This document shows positions 34,637-45,360 of a stretch of DNA of 64,000 bases, one piece after another. Each line of letters starts with the position of its first letter. Within the stretch, counting starts at the first letter, position 1. The notes beneath the pieces were generated by a model, which was given only the letters and a program-made list of their open reading frames with translations, had not been told where the DNA came from and searched no databases. Location: assembly GCA_008508345.1 (NCBI GenBank), contig QNGE01003062.1:30982-94981 (forward strand). Reading direction: 5' to 3'. The position numbers were made by a program, and so were the translations under genes. The stretch is from Paragonimus westermani. Lineage: Eukaryota; Platyhelminthes; Trematoda; Plagiorchiida; Troglotrematidae.

Positions 34637-35197
34637 ATGGGAACGAATTTTCTTAGATCGTGGATCAGCAAATTTACACCCACTCTGGTGGCACATTCCC
34701 GTTTGGATAGAATCCGAAACGCGAAAGATGCACGCCAACATCTTGCTGGTACTTTGGGCTGCATGAGTGATGCCACTGACAAGCATGTAGCAGCGATCCG
34801 TGGGATGAATGAGCTGTTATCCATGCATCTAGGTCTCATAATACACTGTCCACTTTCTGGACGAGAGACCGTGCAAATAAGTCATAGGAAGTCGTTCGAT
34901 AAATTGCGGCCCGAGAGTAAGACACGACCAGCCAATAACTGGTACGACTGCTTCGCCGTTTCACAGGAATTGCCACGGGTAAAACGGGCTAGGAAATGCT
35001 TGATAGCCGATTCAACTATTCCCCCGTGCAGCGTTTTCACTCCTGCAGATCATAAATGCCTGAAACCTTCCACACCATCCACTAGCAAGACGGTGTGTCA
35101 ATCAGATGAGTTGGGTCACACGCCTCCGATTCCCACCACGTGTCTCATTTGTTTCCATATGGCGCAGGGAGTCTCCACTTGGCGGTCGAGTGACTGA
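34637..35197 (+). other. Unrecognised open frame of 186 codons
   Basis: This is one of the longest frames outside the CHD7-like gene and the transposons. It is read from ATG? No: the frame opens at ATGGGAACG, 14 bases into an AAAAGC-rich stretch, and runs to a TGA. Composition is ordinary, with several Cys and His residues but no regular spacing, no signal peptide and no membrane segment. Splice sites, flanking exons and family motifs are not evident. It could be a chance frame or a remnant of an element's gag region. Confidence 0.2.
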
Positions 35198-35647
35198 CGA
35201 TAGTTTGCCGCGGGTGTAAGCTACAGGGCATCCCTTAGAAACAGCGCGTGTTAGGCGAGTCATTACGGGCGGCTTAAAGCAATTCAAAACAAAGATGAGG
35301 AAACGTATTTCAAGGAAGATGGCCCTGAAGCCGGTAACCAACGACGTTTGTCAGATATACTACCTGAATGAAGATCCCGTGGACTTATACGAGAACAACG
35401 TCGACGGGGCCCAGCGCTCCAAGTGCCATCGCTCATGTGTTGACCATCACAAATCCGACGTCGACTTCACCTACCTGGACTGTGAGACAATTCAGTAGCC
35501 AATGTGAACCACAAGAACGGCCCCACTGTCCTTCTCAGGACAAGCTGGAATGATCTCACGACCCTCTTCAGGACTTTGTACAACTTGATTTACACCCCGA
35601 GCACTGCTCATTTATTAATAACATGCGGACGATTGATCACTGAGGGC

Positions 35648-35850
35648 AGACAATGAGGGTCACTGAGTCTTATATCAGTGACAGCCTCCTGGGTCCTTAG
35701 CTGACTGGCAATATCAGATTACGTGGACAGGCGATGAGGACCATCAGTCTTATTTCAGTGGCATCCTCTTGGGTCCACAACCGATTGGGCATACGGTTTA
35801 CCGTGGATGGCGATTAGGGCTATTGAGCCTCATTCCGGCGACAACCTATG
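35648..35850. repeat. Tandem repeat, unit about 80 bases, 2.5 copies
   Basis: Units begin at about 35648, 35728 and 35808. Each carries GAC/TGGCGAT-like, CAGTCTTAT.TCAGTG.CA, CCTC.TGGGTCC and ends in ACGTGGA or CCGTGGA. The third is cut off by the AT-rich array at about 35850. Units differ at roughly a quarter of positions. Confidence 0.65.
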
Positions 35851-36330
35851 TATGTAGAGGTGTATATGTGTACATATACGTATATGAATATATGTTTATA
35901 TGTATGCATGCACGTACACATATGTTTATGTAAAACGTGTATATATACATACATGTATATATATATAAGTATATGTGAACCGTTGTAGAAATAGATATAT
36001 ATATATGCAAACATACACATATCTGTTTCCGCAACGGCATACATATATACATTAGTGTACATGTAAATATATGTACGTATATATATATATATATATACAC
36101 TTGCGTATATAGGTATATACATGGAAATATATATATGCATATATATTTGTATACATGTATATATATAGATATATCTATATGTATACAGATATATACATGT
36201 ACATGTGTACATATATGTATATACATATTTTCATATATATACCTATATAAACAAGTGTATATATGTATAATTCTGTATGTATATACATATATGTACGTAT
36301 GTATACATTTGTATACACCATATGAGCACA
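35846..36330. repeat. AT-rich array (TATATACATA-type)
   Basis: An almost unbroken mixture of TATA, CATA and TGTA words, with one short interruption (about 36010-36035). Long open frames in it encode only I/Y/T/C/H-rich low-complexity peptides and are not genes. Confidence 0.85.
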
Positions 36331-37235
36331 AACCCTCTTTCCACCACGATTTCCGCTCTTTTCTTCAAGCGGTCAATCAGGTGCGATCGTAGTGGTATCG
36401 GCATTTTGTCCACAGCAAACGCCGTTTCGATTGATCACGCATGGAGGCTGTGTGGACCAATAGCAACGCGGCACGATGCACGCTGAAATCCGCTATTCTT
36501 ACCACGATTTTCGCCGATTATTAGCCCAGTGCGTACCCTGATCGGACCTATATCCTCCCTCCACTCCTGTAGACACATAGGCTAACTAACCGTTTAACCG
36601 TGGCCTTTTTGCAGGTTCCATCGAAGAGAAAACAAAGTGCGCAATACAGAGAATTAACATTAGTTGAAATTAACTATTTATACATGTACAACATGCGAAA
36701 TTTTGATGGGCATCCAGGTTGAAAGCGTCCACTTTGTCTAGGTCCACGATCACTTTCTTCTGCATAAGTGTGAATGCCACCATGTTACCGTGAGCCTACC
36801 AGGTTGATGTCCTCGCTGTCTTGTGTGGACGATTGTATAGTGGACCGTTTGTCCCATGCACAATGTAACCACGCCTTACAGTATTCATTGAGCACACTGT
36901 CAGGGGTGATTGCGTATTCCATCCTGCCGTGTACTTGTCCTGGTTACGGGAAGAAATGAAGGTATATGGCAGACCGTACCTATTAAAAATGCCTTTAGTT
37001 GTGTGTGTTTGAATGCAAACTTGCTGTGTGCACCGAACTAGATAATTTGTGCAGCAACTGTCTTTGTCATTAATCGTTCCATCCTATTACAAAGTAGAGC
37101 TGCAGCACTGGGGCACTGATATCCTGGAAATAATCAACCGAAAGAAACTCAACTGGTTACTGATCTCACCACTCACCATAGCGGATTGAAACTTGCACTG
37201 CAACATTTTCTATTAACTTCTTCTGACTGTGTTAC

Positions 37236-37604
37236 TTAGGTTACTGGTAAAGGCAAACACGGCGTCTTTTTATTTGCTAGTCGCGTTATTTCGGCAGTCA
37301 TCCGTTCCATGGTTGCCCTAAATGAGTTAGTTTGCACAAAGACACCGCGAGCTAACTCTGAGGAATTGTATTGGATACAAAACACGCTGTTACTATTTAG
37401 AGCATTCAGAAAAGATGAACGGATCTCTTGTAGATCATTCTTAGTGATTTTTCCTTCTAAGCCATTTCCGGCATATAATTGACCCCAAAGTAAGTTTTCC
37501 TCACCACTGTCGTTGTGGATGATTGTTTGTGCACAGTAAGTGATGCAGCCGATAAGTCTTCGATGTTCCATTGTGGATCTGCATGAGGGAACTGAATAAC
37601 TCAT
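37236..37604 (-). CDS. Candidate 3' exon/open frame of the small unrecognised gene
   Basis: The frame reads HRRLIGCITYCAQTIIHNDS, NGLEGKITKNDLQEIRSSFL and RATMERMTAEITRLANKKTP. It has a balanced, globular-protein composition and lies 170 bases downstream of candidate exon 2 on the same strand. No motif is recognised, and a clear acceptor linking it in frame was not found. It may be a separate relic. Confidence 0.3.
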   Translation of the reverse strand: MSYSVPSCRSTMEHRRLIGCITYCAQTIIHNDSGEENLLWGQLYAGNGLEGKITKNDLQEIRSSFLNALNSNSVFCIQYNSSELARGVFVQTNSFRATMERMTAEITRLANKKTPCLPLPVT

Positions 37605-37774
37605 CGGTGTAGGATCACACTTCCTTCTTTTTCACTGCCGTCCACTCCACTGTCATCATCCGTGAACCTCGGTCGTTTACTGGTAATTGGTTAACAGATA
37701 GCGACAATCAACTTAGATTGGACGTTTAGAGGGTACTCTCATGTATATTGTGTCGTTGCTGGGAGGCAGCTTAC

Positions 37775-37819
37775 CGGATGTGTACCGCACTCCAATTTCC
37801 CCGGCATGTTCAAAGTCAA
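37775..37819 (-). CDS. Candidate exon 2 of the small unrecognised gene
   Basis: A 45-base segment is bounded on the minus strand by the acceptor TGTTTCATTGCAG and the donor GTAAGC. Joined to exon 1 in phase 1 it gives IDFEHAGEIGVRYTS. Good splice sites on both sides and a matching incoming phase are the evidence. Continuation is unclear. An acceptor near 37680 leads to a stop after about 20 codons, while the frame KRPRFTDDDSGVDGSEKEGS there would need a different donor (GTACAC inside this exon). Confidence 0.4.
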
Positions 37820-37865
37820 CTGCAATGAAACATGGATATGTTTGTTATATACTAGCTTCACTTAC

Positions 37866-38076
37866 TCGTGGTGACCAGTACGGTAGCTGGTAACTTCGAA
37901 TCGTCCGTACTCGGCTGCAAGTGTTTCTGTGCATATCTGTAATACGCAGTTCCAAGCAGCCGTGAAAAAGCAGTTGTTTTTCCAGCAGCGTCCAGCCAGC
38001 TGCTGCTGATAATGGCAACATCTTCGTTGTCGTCGGCCTCAATTTTAACTACGCAGTAACGCTTTGGTCTACCCAT
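37866..38076 (-). CDS. Candidate exon 1 of a small unrecognised spliced gene
   Basis: From an ATG at 38076 it reads MGRPKRYCVVKIEADDNEDV, AIISSSWLDAAGKTTAFSRL and ends LPATVLVTT. A consensus donor follows on the minus strand (ACGA|GTAAGT). The composition is that of a folded, charged nuclear-type protein, with a basic start and no signal peptide. The start V-V-K-x-x-x-D-D-x-x-x-x-I-I-S-S-S-W-L looks like the short N-terminal module of several transposon-related or BEN-type proteins, but I cannot name the family. Confidence 0.45.
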
Positions 38077-38989
38077 ATCCGAAGGTAGAAAGGTTCTTGT
38101 TAGTTTCAGGTAACATTGTTCACGTCAGCGGAGTAAGAGTTCACAAGCACGTCTTATTGGTTCATGTTTAATAGCGTTTTGTCGAACGTGTGCGAAAGCG
38201 AAGTCCAGTGGAGTCCACTGTTAACATGCATCACCGCTTCTAGCGATCGACAGTCCTCTTCGATGGCGGTTGTAGTGACTTCTTGTGCGTTCGTCGACTT
38301 CAACACATTCTCAACTTGCTGTTATGAACAATAGTAAGGAACATGTGAACTAAAGTTGACCAAACTGTCGTACAACACCATCAGAATAAGAACGCCCGAT
38401 CAAGTAGTTTACGGGTCACAGTGCTGTACTGAACACAGCCAATGCACACCAAACTGGCTCACTAAGACATAGACCAGCTATATGGGGAACATTTCCAAAG
38501 ACAGCATACACAATTATTCCCACTCATTCATACTCCTGTCTCTGCCTTTACACAAATTTGGGTGGTGGTAATAGAGTAGTGCTTAAGAAGTAACGTCCCA
38601 AAAACTGTGAGTACAAATCCCAACTTACCTCCGCGATAAAAGCCACGAGGCATGCCAACAATCGCTGTATGTTGTGACTGGAAGCCGTCTGCGTCGACAC
38701 ATTTACCGACCCACGATTGAATGCGTCATCCGGCTCTGGCCACAACTACGCCTATGGTCAAACGGATGCATCTAATCGACAAGCCCACACATATTGATCA
38801 GTCCTCACCACCCTGCGACTTCGAGCCTCGCAAAGTGAGATTACAACACCTTGATTAGTCATCTCAGTGACATCGAGAAGCAGCCGTGCGTAGGTGGTGA
38901 CGTGCAACCAATCACAATTCACCGACGTACTGACTGTGATTTCACACTTTTTTCCGCTTAATTTTCCGCCGATTGTGTTCAAAGGGCAT

Positions 38990-39410
38990 GTGTATATATA
39001 CACATAATTACATATATGTGTATATATATAAACACGCATATATATGATATTATAAATGTTCGTACAGACGTACACATATAAACATATATATGTATATATA
39101 CGTGTGTGCATTTGTACGAACAATTATAATATCTTACATATATATGCATACATATATCTACATGCATATGTACCTATATGCATGTCTATATACATGTATA
39201 TGTAGACTTATATACACAAATATATATATAATTCCATAGACATACCTATATGAATACGTTCATCAGAGTATATACATATATATACCTCTATGTACATATA
39301 TACACGTTGATATACATATATACCTAAACGTCTATATAGGTATATGCAAAATATATATGTATATATATAAAAACATACATTTTTGTCAGTCTACTTATAT
39401 ATATATGTCA
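38990..39410. repeat. AT-rich array (TATATACATA-type)
   Basis: The same word composition as 35846-36330 (TATATA, ACATAT, CATGTA mixtures), with a short unique break near 39050-39075. It contains no gene. Confidence 0.85.
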
Positions 39411-39629
39411 CCACATGCTTTCACAGGTTCACAGATATTTCCCCATACACCTTAGGTATTTGTGATATATGGTCTACATATGTATTACACACTTGTATAT
39501 ATTATACATGTGCCTGCTACAAGCCTAATGCTTGTGTAAGCAATGAGAAAATTCGGCTTCAAGGTCACTCAGTGTATTATTAAGCGATTCAAATTATTTA
39601 TCCTGCTATGAAAGAAACCGGCTCCCAGC

Positions 39630-39776
39630 CGCACGCCCCGTTACACAACTCAACTTCAATCTATGCGCGTTCGCTGGTTTAGGTTGCACGTTATATGGAG
39701 TAATAATATGACGCGTAACTGAAACCAAAGAGCGTGCATGATTTGAATTTGAGTTGTGTAACGGGGCGTGTTGCGA
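39630..39776. repeat. MITE-like palindrome, arms about 65 bases
   Basis: The left arm starts CGCCCCGTTACACAACTCAA and continues through GCGCGTTCGCTGGTTTAGG. The right arm is its imperfect reverse complement, ending TTGAGTTGTGTAACGGGGCG. The spacer between arms is only about ten bases. The same arm recurs once more at 41969-42036. It may be a non-autonomous element or the terminal repeat of the adjacent Mutator-like element. Confidence 0.8.
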
Positions 39777-40082
39777 GGGAAATTACCTGCAGGGAGTGAA
39801 ATCGGCCGTTAGACGGTGATAAAATGAGAAATCATTGAGCACTGGACGATATTTTCGTGGTATCGCCCAGGAATGTGAAAGTCATCGAATACCATGACAG
39901 AGAGCACCAGGAGAGTTAGAAAGATTTGTTTTAGTCGACCGTAAATCAGTTTGTCCTTCATTTGGCGCCGAGATTGAAACTAGCAATGGTAGGTTTTGTG
40001 ACAGTATAAATGTAGTATCTTGTGAAGAATTTTTCCACGTTTGATTAATATTTGACCGATGTTATCTTATGTCCCATTATAG

Positions 40083-40880
40083 CTTATGGATTATTTACAG
40101 GGCTTTATAGATATCTTTGAGGATCGCGAATTTGCTAGATTCAGAGAGTTCAAAGGTTGCTTAGATAGGTACATGAAGGATCACAATGTTCTGTAGGTGC
40201 TTGTTTCAGGCAAGGAATCAGGCAGTGAACGCTTGAAATATGATCATGTGAGTGTGATTGCCGTCGAGTTTACCTGTTAGATGGCGTCCCGTTGCATAAA
40301 ACACAAGCGACGTAAGAGCGAAAGCCGTGGAGTACGACGTGTTTAGTGAGTTCAGTTAAAATATTTCCCATTGCACAGTTCTCGCGATACACGCTGCCAA
40401 TCACGCTTTAACGTAGTCAGGAGATATACCGTGTTAGCTGTTAGCTCCTTCACGTTGGAGCACAACCACAACTTAACTGCTTCGCTGTACGATGCACATC
40501 CAAGGATTCATCGGCTTACGGACAGTGAAGTGAACAACTCGAGACATCTTTTCCAGTACACCACGCCAACTGCTGAGTTGAAGCAGTATGCTGCGGATGT
40601 TTATGGCAAGTATATAACTACGATGAATATTTGCAACATCCGTCATCGGTTGAAACCGCCAGTGATAAGTAAGTGGGTTAGTGCGCACTAATGAAGCAAA
40701 AAATCTGCCACAAAATCCGGACCATATAGGAAAAAACGGCGTGCTGCCTGTCCTCAAAGACGACAACAATAGGTACACGCACATATGTTTCGCAAGCAGA
40801 GAGCAAGTGCAGTTCTTCAGACGAATCCCCGATGTGTTGGTGCCGCTTTGGTTCGCGCTTGTGTAAGTCATGTGCATGGC
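40083..40880 (+). mobile_element. Mutator-like (ZSWIM3-type) transposase relic, N-terminal part
   Basis: The plus strand reads FARFREFKGCLDRYMKDHNV, then KHKRRKSESRGVRR, CQSRFNVVRRYTVLAVSSFT, LEHNHNL, YGKYITTMNICNIRHRL and GVLPVLKDDNNRYTHICFAS. This follows the order of the N-terminal half of ZSWIM1/3-like and related MULE transposases: F-x-x-F...C-x-x-x-Y, a basic R-G-V-R, C-x-x-x-F, E-H-N-H, Y-G-K...I-x-N-I-R. ACAG|GG at 40100 could be an acceptor. Stops and frame changes are present and the catalytic core is missing. Confidence 0.65.
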
Positions 40881-41045
40881 TTACTGGGCCTTCGGCTCAT
40901 GCTTGTTTGTATTGTTTTTCCTTTCAGGGCTGTTGTTCGAACCCACACTTTGAAAGAACGCTGTCCCCTGGTGCGTCCACGTTGTCCGAATGTTGGTCAA
41001 CGAAGTCACGGGCATTCAAAGTAGAGTCGGCTGGGCTGCATATTA
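40836..41045 (+). repeat. Long inverted repeat, left arm
   Basis: About 210 bases (GGCTTACTGGGCCTTCGGCT, AAAGTAGAGTCGGCTGG and others) match the reverse complement of 41755-41975 at roughly 80-85%. Inside both arms a GTAAGT...TTTCAG/TTTCCAG pair about 60-65 bases apart looks like a small intron. The arms enclose an AT-rich array. Confidence 0.85.
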
Positions 41046-41124
41046 CAATAATACACCGAATGACCCTAAAAAGCAAATTTCTCATTGGTCAGCTGGCTAT
41101 CTTAGAGGGGTTGGAGGAAAGCAC

Positions 41125-41755
41125 GCATAGATATTTTCATATAATTACATTTATATGCACATATATAAGGGTATACAGATGTATGCATATACATCTATGT
41201 GTGTGCATACAAATATATATGATTAAATACGCGTATATAATCACGTATGTATATGTATATATGTATTAGTACATATGTGTACATTTTTATATGCATATAT
41301 ATACACATGTATATATACATATATAATTATAAATATATGTATACGCACATATATATGTATATGTGCACATACATTTGTACAAGGTTATATATGTAAATAT
41401 GAATATCTGTATGAAACCTCTTACACATATATATATATACACATATACGTCCACACAGAAATATATGGGTATATCTATGTATATACATACATATATATCG
41501 TCATACAGGTCTATATACACATACACCGATGTATATATGTATATATATACATATATACATATATATGTATATTTATATTTAGCTATATACATACCTGGGT
41601 ATATATGTATGAATAAATATACATATAGTGTTTTGATGTAGACTTAATGTATACATATTTATATATAAAAATATAAGTATGGATACTTACATATATATAT
41701 GTATTCACATACATATGTACATATACCAAAAATGCACATATGTAAGTGTACTGTA
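41125..41755. repeat. AT-rich array between inverted-repeat arms
   Basis: TATATGTA/CATATA words over about 620 bases. With the flanking inverted arms it could fold into a long hairpin with an AT-rich loop. Confidence 0.85.
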
Positions 41756-41975
41756 ACATGCAGGCCAGCCGACTCTACTCTGGATGCCCGTAAATTCGCG
41801 GACCAACCTTCGGGCAACGTGGACGCACCAGAGGACAGCGCTCTTCCGAAGTAGGGGTTCGAACGACAGTTCTGGAAAGAGAAACAATACAAACACACAT
41901 GAGCCGAAGGCCCAGTAAGCCATACACACGACTTACACAAACGAAAGCTAAAACGGCACCGACAACACAGCAGCA
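41755..41975 (-). repeat. Long inverted repeat, right arm
   Basis: Reverse complement of the arm at 40836-41045. It carries AGCCGAAGGCCCAGTAAGCC and CCAGCCGACTCTACTCTGGA, and runs directly into the terminal-repeat-like sequence at 41969. Confidence 0.85.
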
Positions 41976-42036
41976 CGCCCCGTTACACAACCCAAATTCA
42001 ATTCGTGCGCGCTCGCTGGTTTCGGTTGCGCGTTAC
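41969..42036 (+). repeat. Second copy of the palindrome arm
   Basis: CACGCCCCGTTACACAACCC, then CGCGCTCGCTGGTTTCGG and TGCGCGTTAC. It is a direct repeat of the left arm at 39633 and therefore inverted relative to the right arm ending at 39770. Together with that arm it brackets the Mutator-like fragment and the inverted repeat. Confidence 0.8.
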
Positions 42037-42289
42037 AGTACACATATGTATGTCAATGTCTATGTACATATATATGTATGTGGACATCTGACTTGACTGA
42101 CGGCAGTAAGCACTGCAAATTGATTTGAAAACTGACGCACACTGCTAGCTGTCTGGTAAACTCACAGAGGAACCGCTGAAGGGAGACCCAGTGAACCTCA
42201 CTTGACCAACGGCAATAACAACCGCGAAGTGAAAACGTGAGCATAGCTCGTGAAACCATGCCGTGGGTGGCTCTGAATATGACCGTGAG

Positions 42290-43790
42290 TTCTTTCAGGT
42301 GACGGATAAGAGCGCCGTTTCTTCATAATCCTGTGTTGTTCACGTCGTCGCAGTCAACGCAGATGTAGACTGGTTCAGACTCGTTAGGTTTGTAACAGTA
42401 GTGGTGGTTCCAAACTGAACACCGACTGCGTTGTACCCAGTGCACGGTGTTTTCGTCCAAGTCCGTAGGATCCTCCTTTTAGAAGCAAATCTAGCAAACG
42501 GTACAATCCACAGGCGTTGAGACACGCTGATTTTCAAGTCTCCCTTACTTTCGTTTTGAACTGCCCTGGCGTGGCCTCAGCAACTTGTCTATTACGAGCT
42601 CTTTCCATGGGACCCCCGATTACGTCAATTTCTAGCATATCCTGGTCAATCACACGACGTTCATGATTAGACTCCCTGCGCGTGTTAGAGACAAACGGTT
42701 GCTCTACTGAAGTTGCGGACATCAGGTTTAACCCATCAGACATGCACGCCGTTGTAATGCATAAGGAAAACACCCCTGGCGTATTGCGACAATGGTTTCA
42801 GAATGACTGACAGAAATTCCAGGCCGACAGCCGGCTCAAACAACCTCATGCGCTCAATGTTCAGCCTACAGTGGCCTTCATCAAACACACCGTTATAGCG
42901 TTCCACGATATGCTGGGAAAATGTATACACACTGGAGCGTTCAGACACGAAACTCATGATGTGGTTGTTTTCGTTCTCAACACGGTTGATAGTAAGATGA
43001 CTGGACAGAACCGTGTACTTAAGTTTTTGCTAGACTCAACCCCTTTTATAAGGCAGCCAAATACTCGCAAGATACTGATATGCCTCATTACTGACAGACT
43101 TCACGGCCTGTAGCAAACTGTTAAATTGACCGCTGTTTCCAATGAAAACCATATTGCGGGTTCACTGGTAAATACGGTTCTTCTGATAATCGCTTAGGCC
43201 GACCAACTGACGGAAACGCCGAGACACATCATGCTGCAAATGGAACCGGCAGAATAGGATGGCACATTGTGGAAGGACTTTACCTACTGTCCTCATCTGC
43301 GCTGCTGAACGATCAACATTGAAGGTGCCAACAGCAGACATACGAAGTAACACTTTAAGCAGGTTCTCCAAACTATCCTATAATGGCATAAGTGCGTAAA
43401 AAACGTTACCTCAACTCCGGCTATGTCTATCAACATAGCATATCACAGTATAAAGCCACCATAACTTAATTGATGAGTTGCATTTACAAAATGATATCGC
43501 CATGCCTGGGACAGAGTTGGAATGTATCTTTCGGTACAAACCTGACGAAACTCAACACTTTCTCCCGAAGTAGAAACCTATGGCTGCCTTCCACTTCTAG
43601 TAAATCTCGCAACTTCACAATTTCGTTGCGATCATCTAATTTGCTGTGCCTCGTGCGCAGATTATATAAATCGTGCCGACGCTTTTTAATCTTATACTGC
43701 CCGCTCACATGCGTCCTCATTACACGAGCCTTTTTAAAATGGCTCAACATCTCACATACATGCAGTTCATCATCAACAGCCAGACGTCTA
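42290..43790 (-). mobile_element. Mutator-like (ZSWIM3-type) transposase relic, core and tail
   Basis: From high to low coordinates: THVSGQYKIKKRRHDLYNLR (43690-43660 area), LRDLLEVEGSHRFLLREKVL, then GTFNVDRSAAQMRTVGKVLP, QCAILFCRFHLQHDVSRRFR, then VENENNHIMSFVSERSSVYT and FSQHIVERYNG. The V-D-R-x-x-A-Q...C-x-F-H-x-x-x-x-V-S-R pattern is the catalytic-core signature of MULE transposases in the ZSWIM1/3 group. The block after 42960 would hold the SWIM zinc finger but is too decayed to call. It is on the opposite strand to the fragment at 40083-40880 and overlaps it in protein content, so these are two copies or an inverted duplicate. Confidence 0.7.
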
Positions 43791-44269
43791 TTTCTAGGAT
43801 AAATATTCAGTTTACCAACCTGACAGTCGTGTGAGTGCGATTAGGAAGATTCCGACGCAGAATTCCGTCGATTGCTCGAAAACGTCAGAAAGTTGAACAT
43901 CGCGCGAACCGTTTAGCCAAGTCGAAGTTCCATCCGTCCATCCGTCGGTCACTGGATATTTATGGGGATCGGGAAAAGAATGTAATTTCACACGTTAGAT
44001 GAGAAAATGTGGGGTTATGACATTTACTATGACAAACGATATGTACGCGGAATTTCTTGGCAAAGAATTCATGCGATATTATTATTTTTGTCGTGATTAT
44101 TGGAACGTAAAACCTTTTTTACCGTTTTTGTAGTATTTTGCTGTGTACTCGGGATTTATTCGGGCATACGGAGAATTGAGTCGACGGTTTGGAGGGCCGC
44201 ATGAAATGTGCATGTGATAACTAAACCTCACAAGACGTCGTTCTGCTGAACTTAATATTAAGCGCCGCG

Positions 44270-45360
44270 TTCACATTTCAAGGGGCGTTAGACGGCGGGG
44301 TGGTAATCTAAGTGCTGAGCATTTGACGCCCAAGTGTTCTTTGGACCACACTCAAAAAGGTCATCAGGCGATACAGGGAGTTTGGAGACAGACGTTGTGT
44401 TTGTTAACGTAAGCTAGCTTCCCAAATCGTTTTTAAAACGCCGAATTTGTTACTGGCTCTGACTTCATTCGGAAGTTTATTTCAAACGCAGGAATACCTT
44501 ACAAGCAAGATGTTTGCATGTATATTTTTCCGGGATATCAGGGTTGGTAAGTTGGAACCCTTATTTCTTAGAATATATGGAGGGCTACTTTGTAGATGGA
44601 CGGAAAACGCTGTAGTAATTGCATCCGTATGTATTAGTTTATACAGCAGCGTCAGGTTCATCTTTGGTCTACGCAACCAAAGTGGATCGATATCAAGGCT
44701 TTTGCGGCGTTGTCAGTATGTGAGCAAAGAAGAATACCCTAATAGGCTTTTGGTTAACGATCTTTGAAGGTTTTCCAACACAAGCTCATTAGAATTGCTT
44801 AGATGACAGAAATGAAAGTGTGATACTCGCGTTGAGGCCTAACACAAATTTTGTAGAGCGTCAGCTTCGCAGCTGGTAGACTGAACGTCTTTTTGATACA
44901 GCCTATTTTTCTATAGTTTTTCCTAACTAAGAGCACACTCGCCCGGAAAGATTAAGAGAGTTTGAGTAACTTATTCCTAGATCTCTGACTGTAGCGGCTG
45001 TATCAATATTACAATCATCTAATGAGATGGAGCTGTGGAATACTTCACAACCAGGAGTGATGACGATGTTCGATTTGTTCGCTGAGGACGACATCAGCCA
45101 TGTTCTGCACCACAACTGCAATGACGCTAGGTGCTGTCGTATACTTTGCAGACAAAAATTGATGTTATATCATAGAGAATTCGCTCCGAACTTATCCCCT
45201 GATTATCATCCGAAACGATATCTCCAAGCTCCTCCAGCTCAACCCTAACTCCGTCTACTTTACACGAAACCCCTCCCATATTCTGATTGATGCTCACTCC
45301 TAAATGGGGCTTCGACAACCGTGGTAGTTACCGAATACAATTTGAGCAGACCTGTTTGAA
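44270..45360 (-). mobile_element. LINE (Jockey/CR1-like) relic: RT C-terminal part and 3' end
   Basis: The minus strand reads LQLWCRTWLMSSSANKSNI, CNIDTAATVRDLGISYSNSL, NLTLLYKLIHT, LPTLISRKNIHANILLVRYS and CVWNKLP-type sequence (TAG replaces the Trp codon). This is the order after the FADD box in Jockey/CR1 LINEs: V-R-D-L-G, L-x-Y-K-x-x-H, R-x-x-F-F-x-x-R-x-x-x-x-W-N-x-L-P. Many stops are present. The 3' segment at 44319-44390 recurs at the end of the window. Confidence 0.6.

Noticed and set aside
35820..36392. Long frames on both strands encoding Ile/Tyr/Thr/Cys/His-rich peptides
   Set aside because: Products of the AT-rich array (TATA/CATA words), present on both strands at once. The frames in the arrays at 38.9-39.2 and 41.1-41.7 kb are the same.
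40832..41976. Similar 'proteins' (C-W-L-T-G-P-S-A-H...) on opposite strands at 40.8 and 41.7-42.0 kb
   Set aside because: They look like a duplicated gene but the similarity is at DNA level, extends over several frames and reflects the inverted repeat; no start, motif or stop-free extension supports coding.
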